A stretch of 64,000 nucleotides of DNA from Sphingomonas pokkalii (GTDB taxonomy: Bacteria > Pseudomonadota > Alphaproteobacteria > Sphingomonadales > Sphingomonadaceae). Where the stretch lies: NCBI RefSeq assembly GCF_003096275.1, contig NZ_QENQ01000001.1, positions 2,476,731 through 2,540,730 of the forward strand. Direction: 5' to 3'. Under the pieces are notes generated by a model that saw nothing but the letters and a program-made list of their open reading frames with translations, was not told the DNA's origin and ran no database searches. Made by a program: the position numbers and the translations under genes. Position 1 is the first letter of the stretch, and each line of letters begins with the position of its first letter. Below, piece by piece: positions 36,519 to 45,558 of the stretch.

Positions 36519-37468
36519 ACTTTCCCGACATGCGGCTCGCCGCGCGTGGCGGCGAAGCATTCCTGCCGCTGCCGCTCGCGATAGCGTGCCCGGTCTTCCT
36601 CGGTCCGCTCGTCATAGCACGCCGCGCAGCTCACCCCTTCCTCGAACCGCGGCGAGCGCCGGTCCTCGGCGCTGACCGGCCGGCGGCAGGCATGGCACAG
36701 CCCATAGCTGCCCGGCGCCAGCCCGTGCGCCACCGTCACCCGCTGGTCGAACACGAAGCATTCGCCCTCCCACAGGCTTTGCTCGGCGGGCACCTTCTCC
36801 AGATAGTTGAGGATACCGCCCTTCAGGTGGAATACCTGCTCGATGCCCTCGGACTTCAGGAACGCCGTCGATTTCTCGCAGCGTATGCCGCCGGTGCAGA
36901 ACATCGCCACCTTGGGCGGGGTCTCGCCGCGCTCCAGCAGTTCCGCGCGATGCGCGCGAAACCAGTCGGGGAAGTCGCGGAAGCTCTTGGTCTTGGGATC
37001 GATCGCGCCGCGAAACGTGCCCGCCGCCACTTCATAGTCGTTGCGCGTATCGATCACGATCGTGCCCGGATCGGCGATCAGCGCGTTCCAGTCCTCCGGC
37101 GCGACATAGGTACCCACGCTCGCCAGCGGATCGATATCCGGCTGGCCCATCGTCACGATCTCGCGCTTCAGCCGCACCTTCATCCGGTAGAAAGGCTGCT
37201 CGGCCGCCCGCGAATATTTCACGTCCAGCCCGGCGCAGCCCGGCAGCCCGCGCACATGCGCCACCACCGCCGCGATGGCATCGTCGCTGCCCGCGATCGT
37301 GCCGTTCACGCCTTCGCGCGCCAGCAGCAACGTGCCCTTCACCGCCTGCCCGCAGCACAAGGCGGCCAGCGGCCCCTGCAACGCCGCCGGATCGTCGAAC
37401 CGGGTAAACTGGTAGAGCGCCGCCACGCAGATCGGCAGCGCGGCACTATCCTGCGCGTGATCGTCCAT
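36491..37468 (-). CDS. trhO: tRNA uridine(34) hydroxylase TrhO (rhodanese-domain)
   Basis: Oxygen-dependent enzyme that makes 5-hydroxyuridine at the wobble position of certain tRNAs. 325 residues. An N-terminal UPF0176-type domain contains [16 protein letters not shown] rhodanese domain follows with the active-site loop [16 protein letters not shown]-terminal Cys-rich segment (CHACRRP, then [20 protein letters not shown]) completes the family pattern. ATG 37468 gives the usual N-terminus. It lies on the opposite strand between SURF1 and thrC, and its start is 79 bases from the divergent thrC start. Confidence 0.92.
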   Translation of the reverse strand: MDDHAQDSAALPICVAALYQFTRFDDPAALQGPLAALCCGQAVKGTLLLAREGVNGTIAGSDDAIAAVVAHVRGLPGCAGLDVKYSRAAEQPFYRMKVRLKREIVTMGQPDIDPLASVGTYVAPEDWNALIADPGTIVIDTRNDYEVAAGTFRGAIDPKTKSFRDFPDWFRAHRAELLERGETPPKVAMFCTGGIRCEKSTAFLKSEGIEQVFHLKGGILNYLEKVPAEQSLWEGECFVFDQRVTVAHGLAPGSYGLCHACRRPVSAEDRRSPRFEEGVSCAACYDERTEEDRARYRERQRQECFAATRGEPHVGKVYPPAEGEG

Positions 37469-37547
37469 CGCCGTGCCTCTAGCGGGATTCGCCGCCCAAG
37501 CACAGCTATCTTGTCCCGCCCGCGCCTGCCGGGTAACGCGATCGGCC

Positions 37548-38939
37548 ATGCAGTATCACAGCACGCGCGGCGCCGCCCCTTCGCTGGGCTTTCGGGACGT
37601 CACCCTCACCGGTCTGGCCAGCGATGGCGGCCTCTATGTTCCGACCGCCTGGCCGAGCTTCTCGGCCGCGGACATCGCAAGCCTGCGCGGCCTCTCCTAT
37701 GTCGAGACGGCGGTGCGGGTCATGCTGCCCTTCGTCACCCCGGACCTCTCCGAAGACGAGCTGCGCCAGCTCTGCACCCAGGCCTATGGCCGCTTCGCCC
37801 ATGCCGCGGTGACCCCGCTCGTCCAGATCGACCAGCAGCACTGGCTGCTCGAACTGTTCCACGGCCCAACCCTCGCCTTCAAGGATGTGGCGCTCCAGCT
37901 GCTCGGCCTGTTGTTCGAAAAGTTCCTGGCCGGCACCAACCAGCATCTGACGATCGTCGGCGCGACCTCGGGCGATACCGGCAGCGCCGCGATCGATGCC
38001 GTCGCCGGCCGCATCGGCGTCGACATCTTCATGCTGCACCCGCGCGGACGCGTGTCCGACGTGCAGCGCCGCCAGATGACCACCGTGCTCGCCCCCAACG
38101 TCCACAACATCGCGATCGAGGGCAGCTTCGACGATGCCCAGGCGCTGGTGAAGGCGATGTTCAACGATGCGGACTTTTCCGGCCGCTTCCAGCTGAGCGC
38201 GGTCAATTCGATCAACTGGGCCCGGCTGATGGCGCAGGTGGTCTATTATTTCTACGCCGCCGTCCGCTTGGGCGCACCGGACCGGGCCGTGGCCTTCTCC
38301 GTCCCCACCGGCAATTTCGGGGACGTCTTCGCCGGCTATGTCGCGGCGCGCATGGGCCTGCCCATCGCCAAGCTGGTCGTCGCGACCAACGTCAACGACA
38401 TCCTCCACCGTGCGCTGTCGGCCGGCGATTATTCGGCGGGCACCGTCACGCCCACCGCCGCACCGTCGATGGACATCCAGGTCAGCTCGAACTTCGAACG
38501 CCTGCTGTTCGATCTCGCCGGCGGGTCCGTCGCCGATCAGATGCGCGGCTTCGAATCGACCCGCGCGATGCAGCTCACCAACATGCAGCGCGAAGGCGCG
38601 GCCAAGCTGTTCACCAGCGACGCGATCGATGCCGACGGCATGAACGAAGCGATGCGCTGGGCCTGTGCAGAGGCGGGCCAGGTGATCGATCCGCACACCG
38701 CGATCGGCCTCGCCGCCGCCCAGCGCGCCGGCTTGGCCGCAGACGTACCGGTCGTCACGCTCGCAACCGCGCATCCCGCCAAGTTCCGCGACGCGGTCGA
38801 ACGCGCCACCGGCGTCCGTCCGCAGGTGCCCGGCCGCATCGGCGACCTGTTCGAACGCCAGGAGCGGTACGACACGCTGCCTGCCACCTTCGACGCGATC
38901 ACCGGCTACATCGCCGAGCGCGCACACGCCCGGCCGTGA
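37548..38939 (+). CDS. thrC: threonine synthase
   Basis: PLP enzyme that converts O-phosphohomoserine to threonine. 463 residues. The N-terminus MQYHSTRG and the [10 protein letters not shown] segment are typical. The PLP lysine is K112 in [27 protein letters not shown] and [15 protein letters not shown] bind the cofactor phosphate. The end ([17 protein letters not shown]) matches longer bacterial ThrC. The stop overlaps the GTG start of the next methyltransferase gene. Confidence 0.96.
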   Translation: MQYHSTRGAAPSLGFRDVTLTGLASDGGLYVPTAWPSFSAADIASLRGLSYVETAVRVMLPFVTPDLSEDELRQLCTQAYGRFAHAAVTPLVQIDQQHWLLELFHGPTLAFKDVALQLLGLLFEKFLAGTNQHLTIVGATSGDTGSAAIDAVAGRIGVDIFMLHPRGRVSDVQRRQMTTVLAPNVHNIAIEGSFDDAQALVKAMFNDADFSGRFQLSAVNSINWARLMAQVVYYFYAAVRLGAPDRAVAFSVPTGNFGDVFAGYVAARMGLPIAKLVVATNVNDILHRALSAGDYSAGTVTPTAAPSMDIQVSSNFERLLFDLAGGSVADQMRGFESTRAMQLTNMQREGAAKLFTSDAIDADGMNEAMRWACAEAGQVIDPHTAIGLAAAQRAGLAADVPVVTLATAHPAKFRDAVERATGVRPQVPGRIGDLFERQERYDTLPATFDAITGYIAERAHARP

Positions 38940-39805
38940 AACTCGTCACCCTCACCGGCGCGCCCTGGGCGGACTATGGGCTGATCGATTCGGGCCATGG
39001 CCGCAAGCTCGAACGCTATGGCGCCTATCGCTTCATTCGCCCCGAGCCCCAGGCCTTGTGGGCGCCCGCCTCGGCCGACTGGGACGCCCATGCCGAATTC
39101 GTCCCCGGCTCCGACGAGGATGGCGGCGGCCGCTGGGAATATCTGAAGCCGGTGCCCCGCGAAGGCTGGCCGCTGGCGTGGCGCGAGGTGCGCTTCACCG
39201 CCCAGACCACGCCCTTCCGCCACCTCGGCTTCTTCCCGGACATGGCGCCGGTCTGGGAGTGGATGCGCGGCCGCGTCGACGGCATGGACGCGCCGGAGTG
39301 CATGAACCTGTTCGGCTATACCGGGGTCGGCTCGCTGGCGCTGGCGGCGGCGGGCGCCAAGGTGACGCATGTCGACGCCTCGAAGAAATCGGTGATGGAG
39401 GGCAAGGCCAACGCCGTGCTCTCCGGCATGGCCGACAAGCCGATCCGCTGGATGATCGACGACGCGATGAAATTCACCGCGCGCGAGGTGCGCCGCGGGC
39501 GGCGCTATGACGGCATCATCCTCGATCCCCCAAAATGGGGCCGCGGGCCCAATGGCGAGGTGTGGAAGCTGGAGGAAGGCCTGCCGTCGCTGATCGACGA
39601 CGTGGCCAAGCTGCTCGACGAGAACTCGCGCTTTCTGTTCCTCACCGTGTACGCGGTGCGCATGTCGGCGCTGGCGATCGGCGAACTGGTCCGCCAGGCG
39701 ATGGCGGACAAGGGCGGCACGGTCGAGGCCGGCGAGCTGACGGTGCGCGAGGAAGCGCGCGGGCTGGAACTGCCGACCGCGATTTTTGCGCGGTGGTCGC
39801 GCTAG
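38936..39805 (+). CDS. class I SAM-dependent methyltransferase (RlmI-like)
   Basis: A 289-residue methyltransferase resembling the C-terminal catalytic domain of 23S rRNA cytosine-C5 methyltransferases of the RlmI/YccW group. The SAM loop LFGYTGVGSLALAAAGA is near residue 125 and is followed by VTHVDASKKSV. The catalytic-type motif DPPKWGRGP is near 200. There is no PUA domain at the N-terminus, which is an unrelated 80-residue segment (GAPWADYGLIDSG). The GTG start overlaps the thrC stop by three bases, so it is coupled to thrC. The exact target is inferred. Confidence 0.85.
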   Translation: MKLVTLTGAPWADYGLIDSGHGRKLERYGAYRFIRPEPQALWAPASADWDAHAEFVPGSDEDGGGRWEYLKPVPREGWPLAWREVRFTAQTTPFRHLGFFPDMAPVWEWMRGRVDGMDAPECMNLFGYTGVGSLALAAAGAKVTHVDASKKSVMEGKANAVLSGMADKPIRWMIDDAMKFTAREVRRGRRYDGIILDPPKWGRGPNGEVWKLEEGLPSLIDDVAKLLDENSRFLFLTVYAVRMSALAIGELVRQAMADKGGTVEAGELTVREEARGLELPTAIFARWSR

Positions 39806-39839
39806 CCTTGGACGCCGGCAAGGGCCCGCGCACACCCTT

Positions 39840-40184
39840 TCACTTCGCGCGCTTGCCCGCCTGATAGGCCCTTCGCACCGACGCAGGCATGCGCTGTGCC
39901 AGCAGAATGGCGGCGGCGCCCGGGCAATGGCGTTTGCTCGCCAGGTGCGCGTCGAACCTGGTCTGCGGGTTCAGTGGATCATAGGCTCGACAAAAGACGC
40001 TCGCAGCTTGCGCTACTCGAGCAGCAAGCGCAGCCCTTCCGGCCTCCGTTTCAAGCGCCAGATCGCCATAGCCGACCGCCATGCGAAGCGGCGTAGCTTC
40101 CCGCGCGTGCGGCGTAGCTTCCCGCGCGTGCGGCGTGGCGCACGCCGACAGGAGCGCGGCGCAGGGGAGCACCAGCAACTTCAT
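39840..40184 (-). CDS. UrcA-family secreted protein with internal tandem repeat
   Basis: A 114-residue exported protein with a lipobox-like LLSACA at the end of the signal peptide. The mature N-terminus carries a tandem ATPHARE repeat (2.4 copies). A UrcA-type domain follows: VGYGDLALETEAGRAALAARV, a conserved Cys in VFCRAYDP and a second in RHCPGAA, as expected for the disulfide of the family. UrcA proteins are common in sphingomonads and have no established function. The 21-base DNA repeat underlying ATPHARE is listed separately. Confidence 0.8.
   Translation of the reverse strand: MKLLVLPCAALLSACATPHAREATPHAREATPLRMAVGYGDLALETEAGRAALAARVAQAASVFCRAYDPLNPQTRFDAHLASKRHCPGAAAILLAQRMPASVRRAYQAGKRAK
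40091..40132. repeat. 21-base tandem repeat inside the urcA-like gene
   Basis: Bases 40091-40111 and 40112-40132 are identical 21-base units, followed by a partial third copy to about 40139. The unit length is a multiple of three, so expansion or loss keeps the reading frame and would only change the number of ATPHARE units behind the signal peptide. Confidence 0.85.
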
Positions 40185-40290
40185 CGTTTCTCTCCAGATT
40201 TAAAGAGCGGGATACCGCCGTCGCGACGCGCGCGGACCTCCCTCGGCGGAGCGGCGGCGGCCGATGCACGTCGCCACCCCCGGCAGGATT

Positions 40291-40821
40291 TCAGGGCACG
40301 CGCTTGAAGTGGAACTCGCGGACGAAAGGCGCGCCGCTAGCATCCACCGCAGCGGCCGACTCGGTCATCTCGCATCCATCGGCGGAGACGACATAGACCC
40401 GAACCGAGCCCAGCATCTGCTTCTTGGCCAGCCCCATCACCAGCACGTTCGGCGCCGGCGAGCGGAAGGCGGCGCTATCCGCCTCGGACAGGTCCCCCTC
40501 GCCGGGAGCGGCGGCGCCGTCGCGGCGATAGCGCACCGCCATGTGGCGGACACTGCCGTCGGGCGCGGTGATGTCGACGGTCGTTCGCCATTGGTCCGCG
40601 CCGACCGGCTCGAATGTGAAGCGAACCCGCTTGGGCGGCGGACCGTACTTCTCCGGCATGCGGGTGAGGTCGAGCTCCCATGCCCCGACGAACGGCGACG
40701 AGGCCGCTGCCGCGCCTGCAAACACGGGCTCGTCGGGACGAGGTACTGCACTTGCCGTCATGGCGAGGAGGACGGTCACTGCCGCACCGGCAAGGATGGG
40801 ATGCGTAAAGGACGGTCGCAT
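40291..40821 (-). CDS. secreted protein of unknown function
   Basis: A 176-residue protein with a signal peptide (cut near TASAVP). The mature part is beta-strand rich and begins FVGAWELDLTRMPEKYGPPPKRVRFTFE, then VDITAPDGSVRHMAVRYRRDG. This layout recalls lipocalin-like or DUF-type secreted domains, but I do not recognise the family. A possible Cys in DGCEMTES is unpaired. It lies between the UrcA gene and the PadR-linked membrane protein on the same strand. About 150 non-coding bases (40822-40974) separate it from the gene upstream. Confidence 0.65.
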   Translation of the reverse strand: MRPSFTHPILAGAAVTVLLAMTASAVPRPDEPVFAGAAAASSPFVGAWELDLTRMPEKYGPPPKRVRFTFEPVGADQWRTTVDITAPDGSVRHMAVRYRRDGAAAPGEGDLSEADSAAFRSPAPNVLVMGLAKKQMLGSVRVYVVSADGCEMTESAAAVDASGAPFVREFHFKRVP

Positions 40822-40974
40822 GGCTTCTTCTCCTCAAGTACCGGGATCAGCCCCGGTTTTTGTCGCGATCACGTGTCGCGTCACGGCACCGCGCGGGCGC
40901 ACGGTCTGGGTTTCCGGGACGGTGCGCCCCGGAAAGGTCTCAGCGACAGAAGTCGTGCGTGCGGTCGTGGGCGC

Positions 40975-41613
40975 TTACCGCGCCTGCGCTAGCCCGCTTG
41001 ACAGCTGGCTATGCCACCGCGCGACGACCGCGATCGTGGCTAGTTCGATGGCGAGTACCGCGCCTTGCAGCACCACCTGCCGCCCATCGAGGAACAGCGC
41101 CGCCATGAACAGGATCAGGGTGGCGGTCGCGGCAAGGCAGATGCTGCCCCAGCGCGTTGCACCGGCCCAGTCGCGCTCCAGCGTAAGCCAGCCTACGCGC
41201 AGATGACCGAGCCCGATCATCACCTGCAGCATGGCCAGTGCCGGAATCGCGGCTTGGTAGACGCTCGGCAGCAGGTCCTGTCTGGGGCTGCGTTCCAGTA
41301 GCGCGCCGGCCAGCCCGTGCTGGTCCGGGTAGAGATAGGGCAGGCCAAACAGCGCACAGCCGATCTGCAGCGCTGCCATCGGCAGCACCATGCCGAGCAC
41401 CAGTGCGTAGCTGGTGAGGAGGAAATGCCCCTGCTCGCTTGTAAACATCGCACGCCACGCCGCTGTAAGGCAGCCGAACGCGAAGGGCAGCGCCTCCCCG
41501 GCCGCCGCCGCGGCCTCGAGTTCCGCCTCCATGGCCGACGCCCAATCGGCATGACGTTCACCGAGGCAGGCTCTCGCCAGCCGCAGCAGGGCCCGAGCAA
41601 CGAAGAGGGTCAT
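40975..41613 (-). CDS. membrane protein paired with PadR regulator
   Basis: A 212-residue protein. The first 45 residues are soluble and helical (ARACLGERHADWASAMEAELE), with four hydrophobic helices afterwards (about 58-80, 112-135, 147-170, 172-195). The W-x-x-AM-x-x-E-x pattern in the N-terminus is seen in small membrane proteins paired with PadR or ECF regulators, where it may sense or sequester. The ATG overlaps the padR stop by four bases, so both are one operon. The function is otherwise unknown; the frame is open to 41739 but ATG 41613 fits the overlap. Confidence 0.75.
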   Translation of the reverse strand: MTLFVARALLRLARACLGERHADWASAMEAELEAAAAAGEALPFAFGCLTAAWRAMFTSEQGHFLLTSYALVLGMVLPMAALQIGCALFGLPYLYPDQHGLAGALLERSPRQDLLPSVYQAAIPALAMLQVMIGLGHLRVGWLTLERDWAGATRWGSICLAATATLILFMAALFLDGRQVVLQGAVLAIELATIAVVARWHSQLSSGLAQAR

Positions 41614-41912
41614 GCGAGTGCTCCCTTGAACGGCCGATCGGCGATGGTGTCGGCAAGCTCCCGCGCCACCGCGTAGCCGGCCGCCGTCAATCGGTAGGCA
41701 TGGCGGGCGGGCCGTCCCGGCTGCGCAGGCTCGCGCCACTCGGCCTCTACGAGCCCCTGTTCGGTCATCCGCATCAGCAGCGGATAAAGGGTACCGGACA
41801 ACAGTCCGGTCGCCTTCATCAGCTCATAGCCATGCCGCCAGACATCGCGTTCCTCCGCAAGGACCTGCAGGAGAAGGCGCATCTGCTTCGAGGGTTGCCG
41901 CTTCCGAACCAT
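41610..41912 (-). CDS. PadR-family transcriptional regulator
   Basis: A short 100-residue PadR/winged-helix repressor. The HTH is visible in YELMKATGLLSGTLYPLLMRMTEQGLVE, and the wing contains GRPARHAYRLTAAGY, both typical. The C-terminal dimerisation helix is short (subfamily 2). It probably represses its own operon with the membrane protein; a palindromic site lies immediately upstream. The inducer is unknown. Confidence 0.9.
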   Translation of the reverse strand: MVRKRQPSKQMRLLLQVLAEERDVWRHGYELMKATGLLSGTLYPLLMRMTEQGLVEAEWREPAQPGRPARHAYRLTAAGYAVARELADTIADRPFKGALA

Positions 41913-41920
41913 GAGCCTAA

Positions 41921-41936
41921 TACAACATATGTAGAT
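41921..41936 (-). promoter_or_regulatory. candidate PadR operator upstream of the padR operon
   Basis: The 8-base palindrome ACATATGT (41925-41932) sits 13 bases before the padR start in the only AT-rich stretch of this region (41918-41942). PadR proteins often bind ATGT-N-ACAT-like palindromes overlapping their own promoter. The assignment rests on position and symmetry only. Confidence 0.4.
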
Positions 41937-42283
41937 TTAAGAGTCAAGCGGAGGGTCTGCTGGGCGGCATTCCTTGAACGAGCTCAATTCGTATCCCATA
42001 TGTTCTTACCGGCAGGAGACCTGCCCATCGCTCTTTGAACGTGCTGGAAACATGCGCACGAGAATGCACCGTGCGCATTCGCGTGTGAACTTAGCGAATC
42101 GCGCACGGGTGTGAACTTTGGCAACTTAGCGAGGTCGAAACCGTGCGGCGCGTGCGCCTCGACGCCCGCCGTCATCCCCGGCAAAAGCGGCGGTCGCCGT
42201 TGCAACTCGAACCGGCATGGCGGACGGATCCCGTTTCCCCCGGGATGACAATTTCGACGATTGGAAAGGGAAAACGCCAGCCC
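41937..42283. other. structured non-coding interval between padR and the HAD gene
   Basis: A 347-base interval without a credible gene. It contains an exact 9-base inverted repeat (42052-42060 with 42070-42078). It also has two copies of GTGTGAACTT (42083-42092 and 42109-42118), with ACTTAGCGA repeated at 42089-42097 and 42124-42132. A repeat-like pair GTCATCCC/GGGATGAC lies at 42171-42178 and 42242-42249, resembling dispersed sphingomonad palindromes. It lies downstream of the HAD gene and upstream of padR, both on the minus strand. Confidence 0.5.
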
Positions 42284-42910
42284 TCAGCCGGCGAGCACGC
42301 CCAGCCGCACCAGCTCGGCGCGGAACGCCTCGGCGCCGGTGAACACCACGCCGTGGATGCCCTGCGCCCGCGCCGCTTCGACATTCACCGGCAGATCGTC
42401 GACGAACACCGCGTCCGGGCCCTGCAGCCCGAATCGCTCCAGCGCGAGCGTATAGATGGCGGGATCGGGCTTGGTCAGCTTCTCGTCGCCCGAGACGACG
42501 ATGTCCTGGAAGCGGCCGAACAGCCAGTCGACCTGCGGCATCCAGGCCCGCCAGAATTCGCCGGAGAAGTTGGTGATGCCGTATAGCGGCACGCCCGCCG
42601 AATCGAGTTCCTCGACCAGCGCCGCCATGCCGGGGATCGGCGGCCCCAGTTGCTCGCCAAAGCGCGGCCCCCACAGCGCGATCTTGTCGGCATGTTCGGG
42701 GTATAGCGCGCTCAGCTCCGCCGAGGTCTCGGCGAAGGGGCGGCCAGCGTCATGCTGGAAATGCCATTCCTTGGTGACGACCTGCGACAGAAACGCGTCG
42801 AGCGCCTGCTCGGTGTCGAACAGGCGCTCGTACAGCCGTCGCGGTTCCCAGGGGAACAGGACGTTGCCGACGTCGAAGATAACGGCGTGCGGCACAGTCC
42901 CCACGCGCAA
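42284..42910 (-). CDS. HAD-family hydrolase (YihX-like)
   Basis: A 208-residue haloacid-dehalogenase-type phosphatase. Motif I is FDVGNVLF with nucleophile D13; G15 replaces the usual second aspartate, as in YihX/HAD-IA members that start FDxGNV. Motif II is ITNFSG, motif III KPDPAIY and motif IV VFVDDLPVN. YihX dephosphorylates alpha-glucose-1-phosphate; the same activity here is only a family-based guess. It starts 5 bases after rpmJ, so it is probably cotranscribed with it. Confidence 0.88.
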   Translation of the reverse strand: MRVGTVPHAVIFDVGNVLFPWEPRRLYERLFDTEQALDAFLSQVVTKEWHFQHDAGRPFAETSAELSALYPEHADKIALWGPRFGEQLGPPIPGMAALVEELDSAGVPLYGITNFSGEFWRAWMPQVDWLFGRFQDIVVSGDEKLTKPDPAIYTLALERFGLQGPDAVFVDDLPVNVEAARAQGIHGVVFTGAEAFRAELVRLGVLAG

Positions 42911-42915
42911 AGGGC

Positions 42916-43041
42916 TTAGCCCTGGCGTGCCTTGAAACGCTTCTGCGTCTTGTTGATCACGTAGATCCGGCCACGGCGGCGGATAACGCGGTTGTCGCGG
43001 TGCCGCCCCTTGAGCGACTTCAATGAATTCACGATCTTCAT
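42916..43041 (-). CDS. rpmJ: 50S ribosomal protein L36 (type without zinc cysteines)
   Basis: A 41-residue basic protein, [17 protein letters not shown] at the N-terminus and [12 protein letters not shown] at the end. It is the longer L36 form that lacks the Cys/His zinc-ribbon ligands of the 37-residue form. The frame is open far upstream, but MKIVNS is the family start. In alphaproteobacteria this is usually the only L36. It is the first gene of a minus-strand pair with the HAD phosphatase, and the 207 bases upstream (43042-43248) also carry the promoter of the divergent lipoprotein gene. Confidence 0.93.
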   Translation of the reverse strand: MKIVNSLKSLKGRHRDNRVIRRRGRIYVINKTQKRFKARQG

Positions 43042-43248
43042 GACCGATTCGCTTCTCAAATTATCTGGAATGCCGGAAAGAGGCGCCCGCCTATAAGCGC
43101 GGGGGCAGGAAGTCAAGGCAAAGCCGCGCAAATGCGTCTGATCGCGCCGTTCGGGCGTTTCGACGGCGGGAAGACGGCGGAACCGACTCGACCGCATGGC
43201 GGTTGGCAGGATACAGCCGTTGCGGCCGCGAAACAGGAGTGCGTGTTC

Positions 43249-43860
43249 GTGAATCAGTATCTGCGTTTTGCCTTGCTTGCCACCCTGCCCGTGCTGGCGG
43301 CGGGATGCACCTCCACCACCGGGCGGACGCCGATCGACGTCACCCGCTACCACCTCGGCCAGGCGATGGAGCGGACAACCGTCACCATCATGCCGATGAG
43401 CGGGGCGATGGACGTCAGCGCCGAATATCGCGTCTATGCCGATGCCGTGCAGGCGGAGCTGAACCGGCTGGGCTATGTGCCCGCCACCAGCGATCGCCCG
43501 GCAGGCTATATCGCCTCGGTATCGTTCACCCGGTCGACCCGCGGGGTGATCCAGGATCGCCCCCCGGTTTCGGTCGGGCTGGGCGGCGGCAGCTTCGGCG
43601 GCGGTCGCGGCGGCGGTGTCGGCCTGGGCGGCGGCGTCTCCTTCGGGCTCGGCAAGGGCAAGCAGCATGAGATCCTGGTTTCGCAGCTCTGGGTGCAGCT
43701 CCGCCGCCGCGCCGGCGAAAGCGTGATCTGGGAAGGCCGCGCCGAAACCACCGGCGTGGGGGTGAAGGACAATCAGCCCGCCGCCACCGCCCAGCGCCTC
43801 GCCGCCGCGCTGTTCAAGGACTTTCCGGGCGAGTCCGGCATCACTATTACGGTGAAATGA
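43249..43860 (+). CDS. DUF4136-type lipoprotein
   Basis: A 203-residue exported lipoprotein. A signal peptide ends in the lipobox LAAGC, followed by [17 protein letters not shown]. The middle resembles DUF4136, and a long Gly-rich loop (about residues 107-130, [15 protein letters not shown]) precedes the conserved WEGRAETTG and [15 protein letters not shown]. The GTG at 43249 is chosen because CAGGAG at 43234-43239 lies nine bases upstream; an in-frame GTG at 43243 is too close. It overlaps the M14 gene by four bases. Function unknown. Confidence 0.8.
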   Translation: MNQYLRFALLATLPVLAAGCTSTTGRTPIDVTRYHLGQAMERTTVTIMPMSGAMDVSAEYRVYADAVQAELNRLGYVPATSDRPAGYIASVSFTRSTRGVIQDRPPVSVGLGGGSFGGGRGGGVGLGGGVSFGLGKGKQHEILVSQLWVQLRRRAGESVIWEGRAETTGVGVKDNQPAATAQRLAAALFKDFPGESGITITVK

Positions 43861-44975
43861 GCATCCAGATCAGCGCCGCCTTCGATAGCGGCAATATCCG
43901 CGTCGTCGCCATCGATGGCGATACCGTCGACCTCGAGATCGTGAAGGATCACGAGTCCGACTTCTACCAGTGGTTCCACTTCCGCGTCACCGGCGCGAAA
44001 GGAAGGGCGCTGACGCTGCGGATTCTCAACGCCGCCGGCTCGGCCTATCCGTTCGGCTGGCCGGGCTACAAGGCGCGCTGGTCGGCGGATCGCGAATCGT
44101 GGCGGATGACCGATACCGACTATGCAGACGGCGTCCTCACCATCCGCCACACCTGCCAGATGGCGATCACCTGGTTCGCCTATTTCGCGCCCTATTCGAT
44201 GGAGCGCCACCATGATCTGGTCAGCCGCATCGCGCTGGCCGAAGGTGTGACGCACCGCCAGCTCGGCACGACGCTCGACGGCCAGCCGATCGACTGCCTC
44301 ACGCTGGGCGAGGGGCCGAAGCAGGTCTGGCTCTATGCCCGTCAGCATCCCGGCGAGAGCATGGCCGAATGGTGGATGGAGGGCGCGCTGGAGTTCCTGA
44401 CCGACGAAGACAATGCCGTCGCCCGCGATCTGCGGGCCAGGGCGACCTTCCACTGCGTCCCGAACATGAACCCCGATGGTTCGCTGCGCGGCCATCTGCG
44501 CACCAATGCGGCGGGAGTGAACCTCAACCGCGAATGGCACACCCCTACGCCGGAGCGCAGCCCGGAAGTGCTGGCGGTGCGCAACGCGATGGATGAAACC
44601 GGCGTGCACTTCGCCATGGACGTCCATGGCGACGAGGCGATCCCGGCCAATTTCCTCGCCGGATTCGAAGGCATTCCGAGCTGGACCGACGCACTCGGCG
44701 AGAAATTCTACGAATTCGGCCGGCGGCTCGCCGCGCACACCCCCGATTTCCAGACCGAGCTCGGCTATGACAAGTCGCCCCCGGGCAGAGCGAACCTGGC
44801 CATGTCGACCAACCAGCTGGCCGAGCGGTTCGGCGCGGTATCGATGACGCTGGAAATGCCGTTCAAGGATCATGACGCCAATGCCGATTCCGAATTCGGC
44901 TGGTCCCCGATCCGCAGCAAGCTGCTCGCCCATGCCTGTCTGGAGACGCTGGCAAGCATGATCGACGATCTGTGA
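43857..44975 (+). CDS. M14-family zinc carboxypeptidase (cytosolic CCP-like)
   Basis: A 372-residue metallocarboxypeptidase of the AGBL/cytosolic carboxypeptidase type, with no signal peptide. The N-terminal beta domain (about 1-115) is characteristic of this subfamily. Zinc ligands H164 and E167 lie in ARQHPGE, and the third histidine is in MDVHGDE. The substrate-binding arginine region NLNREW and the catalytic glutamate in MTLEMPF follow. It may trim C-terminal residues from peptides or modified proteins. It overlaps both the lipoprotein gene upstream and the broken GNAT gene downstream. Confidence 0.92.
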   Translation: MSIQISAAFDSGNIRVVAIDGDTVDLEIVKDHESDFYQWFHFRVTGAKGRALTLRILNAAGSAYPFGWPGYKARWSADRESWRMTDTDYADGVLTIRHTCQMAITWFAYFAPYSMERHHDLVSRIALAEGVTHRQLGTTLDGQPIDCLTLGEGPKQVWLYARQHPGESMAEWWMEGALEFLTDEDNAVARDLRARATFHCVPNMNPDGSLRGHLRTNAAGVNLNREWHTPTPERSPEVLAVRNAMDETGVHFAMDVHGDEAIPANFLAGFEGIPSWTDALGEKFYEFGRRLAAHTPDFQTELGYDKSPPGRANLAMSTNQLAERFGAVSMTLEMPFKDHDANADSEFGWSPIRSKLLAHACLETLASMIDDL

Positions 44976-45432
44976 TCGCCATCCGGGAGGGCGGGCTGGA
45001 CGAGCCCCAGGTGCAGGAGCTGCTCCGGCTCCACGCCGCGGGATGCTCGCCAATTCGCCCCCCGACAGCTGCCATTTCCTCGACCTGTCCGGCCTCCAGA
45101 CGCCGGACATCAGCTTCTGGAGCGCGTGGGACCAGGAAGCGTTGCTCGGCATCGGCGCGCTCAAACAGCTGGACGCCGCGCATGGCGAGCTCAAATCGAT
45201 GCGCACCGCCCCCGCCCATCTCGGCAAGGGCATCGGCGCCGCGATTTTGGACCATATCCTGACCACCGCCCGCACCCGCGGCCTCCGGCGCCTGAGCCTG
45301 GAAACCGGCACCGCCCCGGCGTTCGAACCGGCGCTGCGGCTCTATACACGGTACGGGTTTGCGCCGTGCGCAGCCTTTGCCGACTATCGCGACGACGATC
45401 CCCACAGCCGTTTCCTCACCCGAAGGCTATAG
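44972..45432 (+). pseudogene. GNAT N-acetyltransferase with a one-base frameshift
   Basis: The intact gene would start at GTG 44972, overlapping the M14 stop, with [20 protein letters not shown]. The next conserved part (MLANSPPDSCHFLDLSGLQ, then APAHLGKGIGAAILDHI and LYTRYGFAPC) is in another frame starting at 45043. Joining the two requires one missing base near 45042 (after GCGGG). The acetyl-CoA motif HLGKGIGAAI is intact. So either the gene was inactivated recently, or one base was lost in sequencing, or a shorter 129-residue protein starts at ATG 45043 without the first strand and helix of the fold. Confidence 0.7.
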
Positions 45433-45514
45433 TCGCCCCCGCCGCGGGGGGCCGGCAGCAATGGCCTGCGCGCGCGATTCGGCGATCCGGGTTATTGCAA
45501 CCGGAGCTGCGTGA

Positions 45515-45536
45515 ATTACGTTATAGGTGCTGTAAT
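45515..45536 (+). promoter_or_regulatory. candidate operator of the RES toxin-antitoxin operon
   Basis: ATTAC (45515-45519) and GTAAT (45532-45536) form an inverted repeat with a 12-base spacer in an AT-rich patch ending 22 bases before the antitoxin ATG. A weak TTGCAA (45495-45500) / TACGTT (45517-45522) promoter with a 16-base gap overlaps it. Autorepression by the antitoxin is common in such modules; here it is inference. Confidence 0.35.
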
Positions 45537-45558
45537 CTCTCTGTGCTAACGAGATCGG

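Noticed and set aside
36419-38935. Long open frame leading into the methyltransferase
   Set aside because: Only its last 290 codons, from GTG 38936, match a real family. The earlier part is antisense to trhO and out of frame in thrC.
40822-40974. Small gene between the secreted protein and the membrane protein
   Set aside because: Short open frames exist but none has a ribosome site, and their composition is that of shadow frames.
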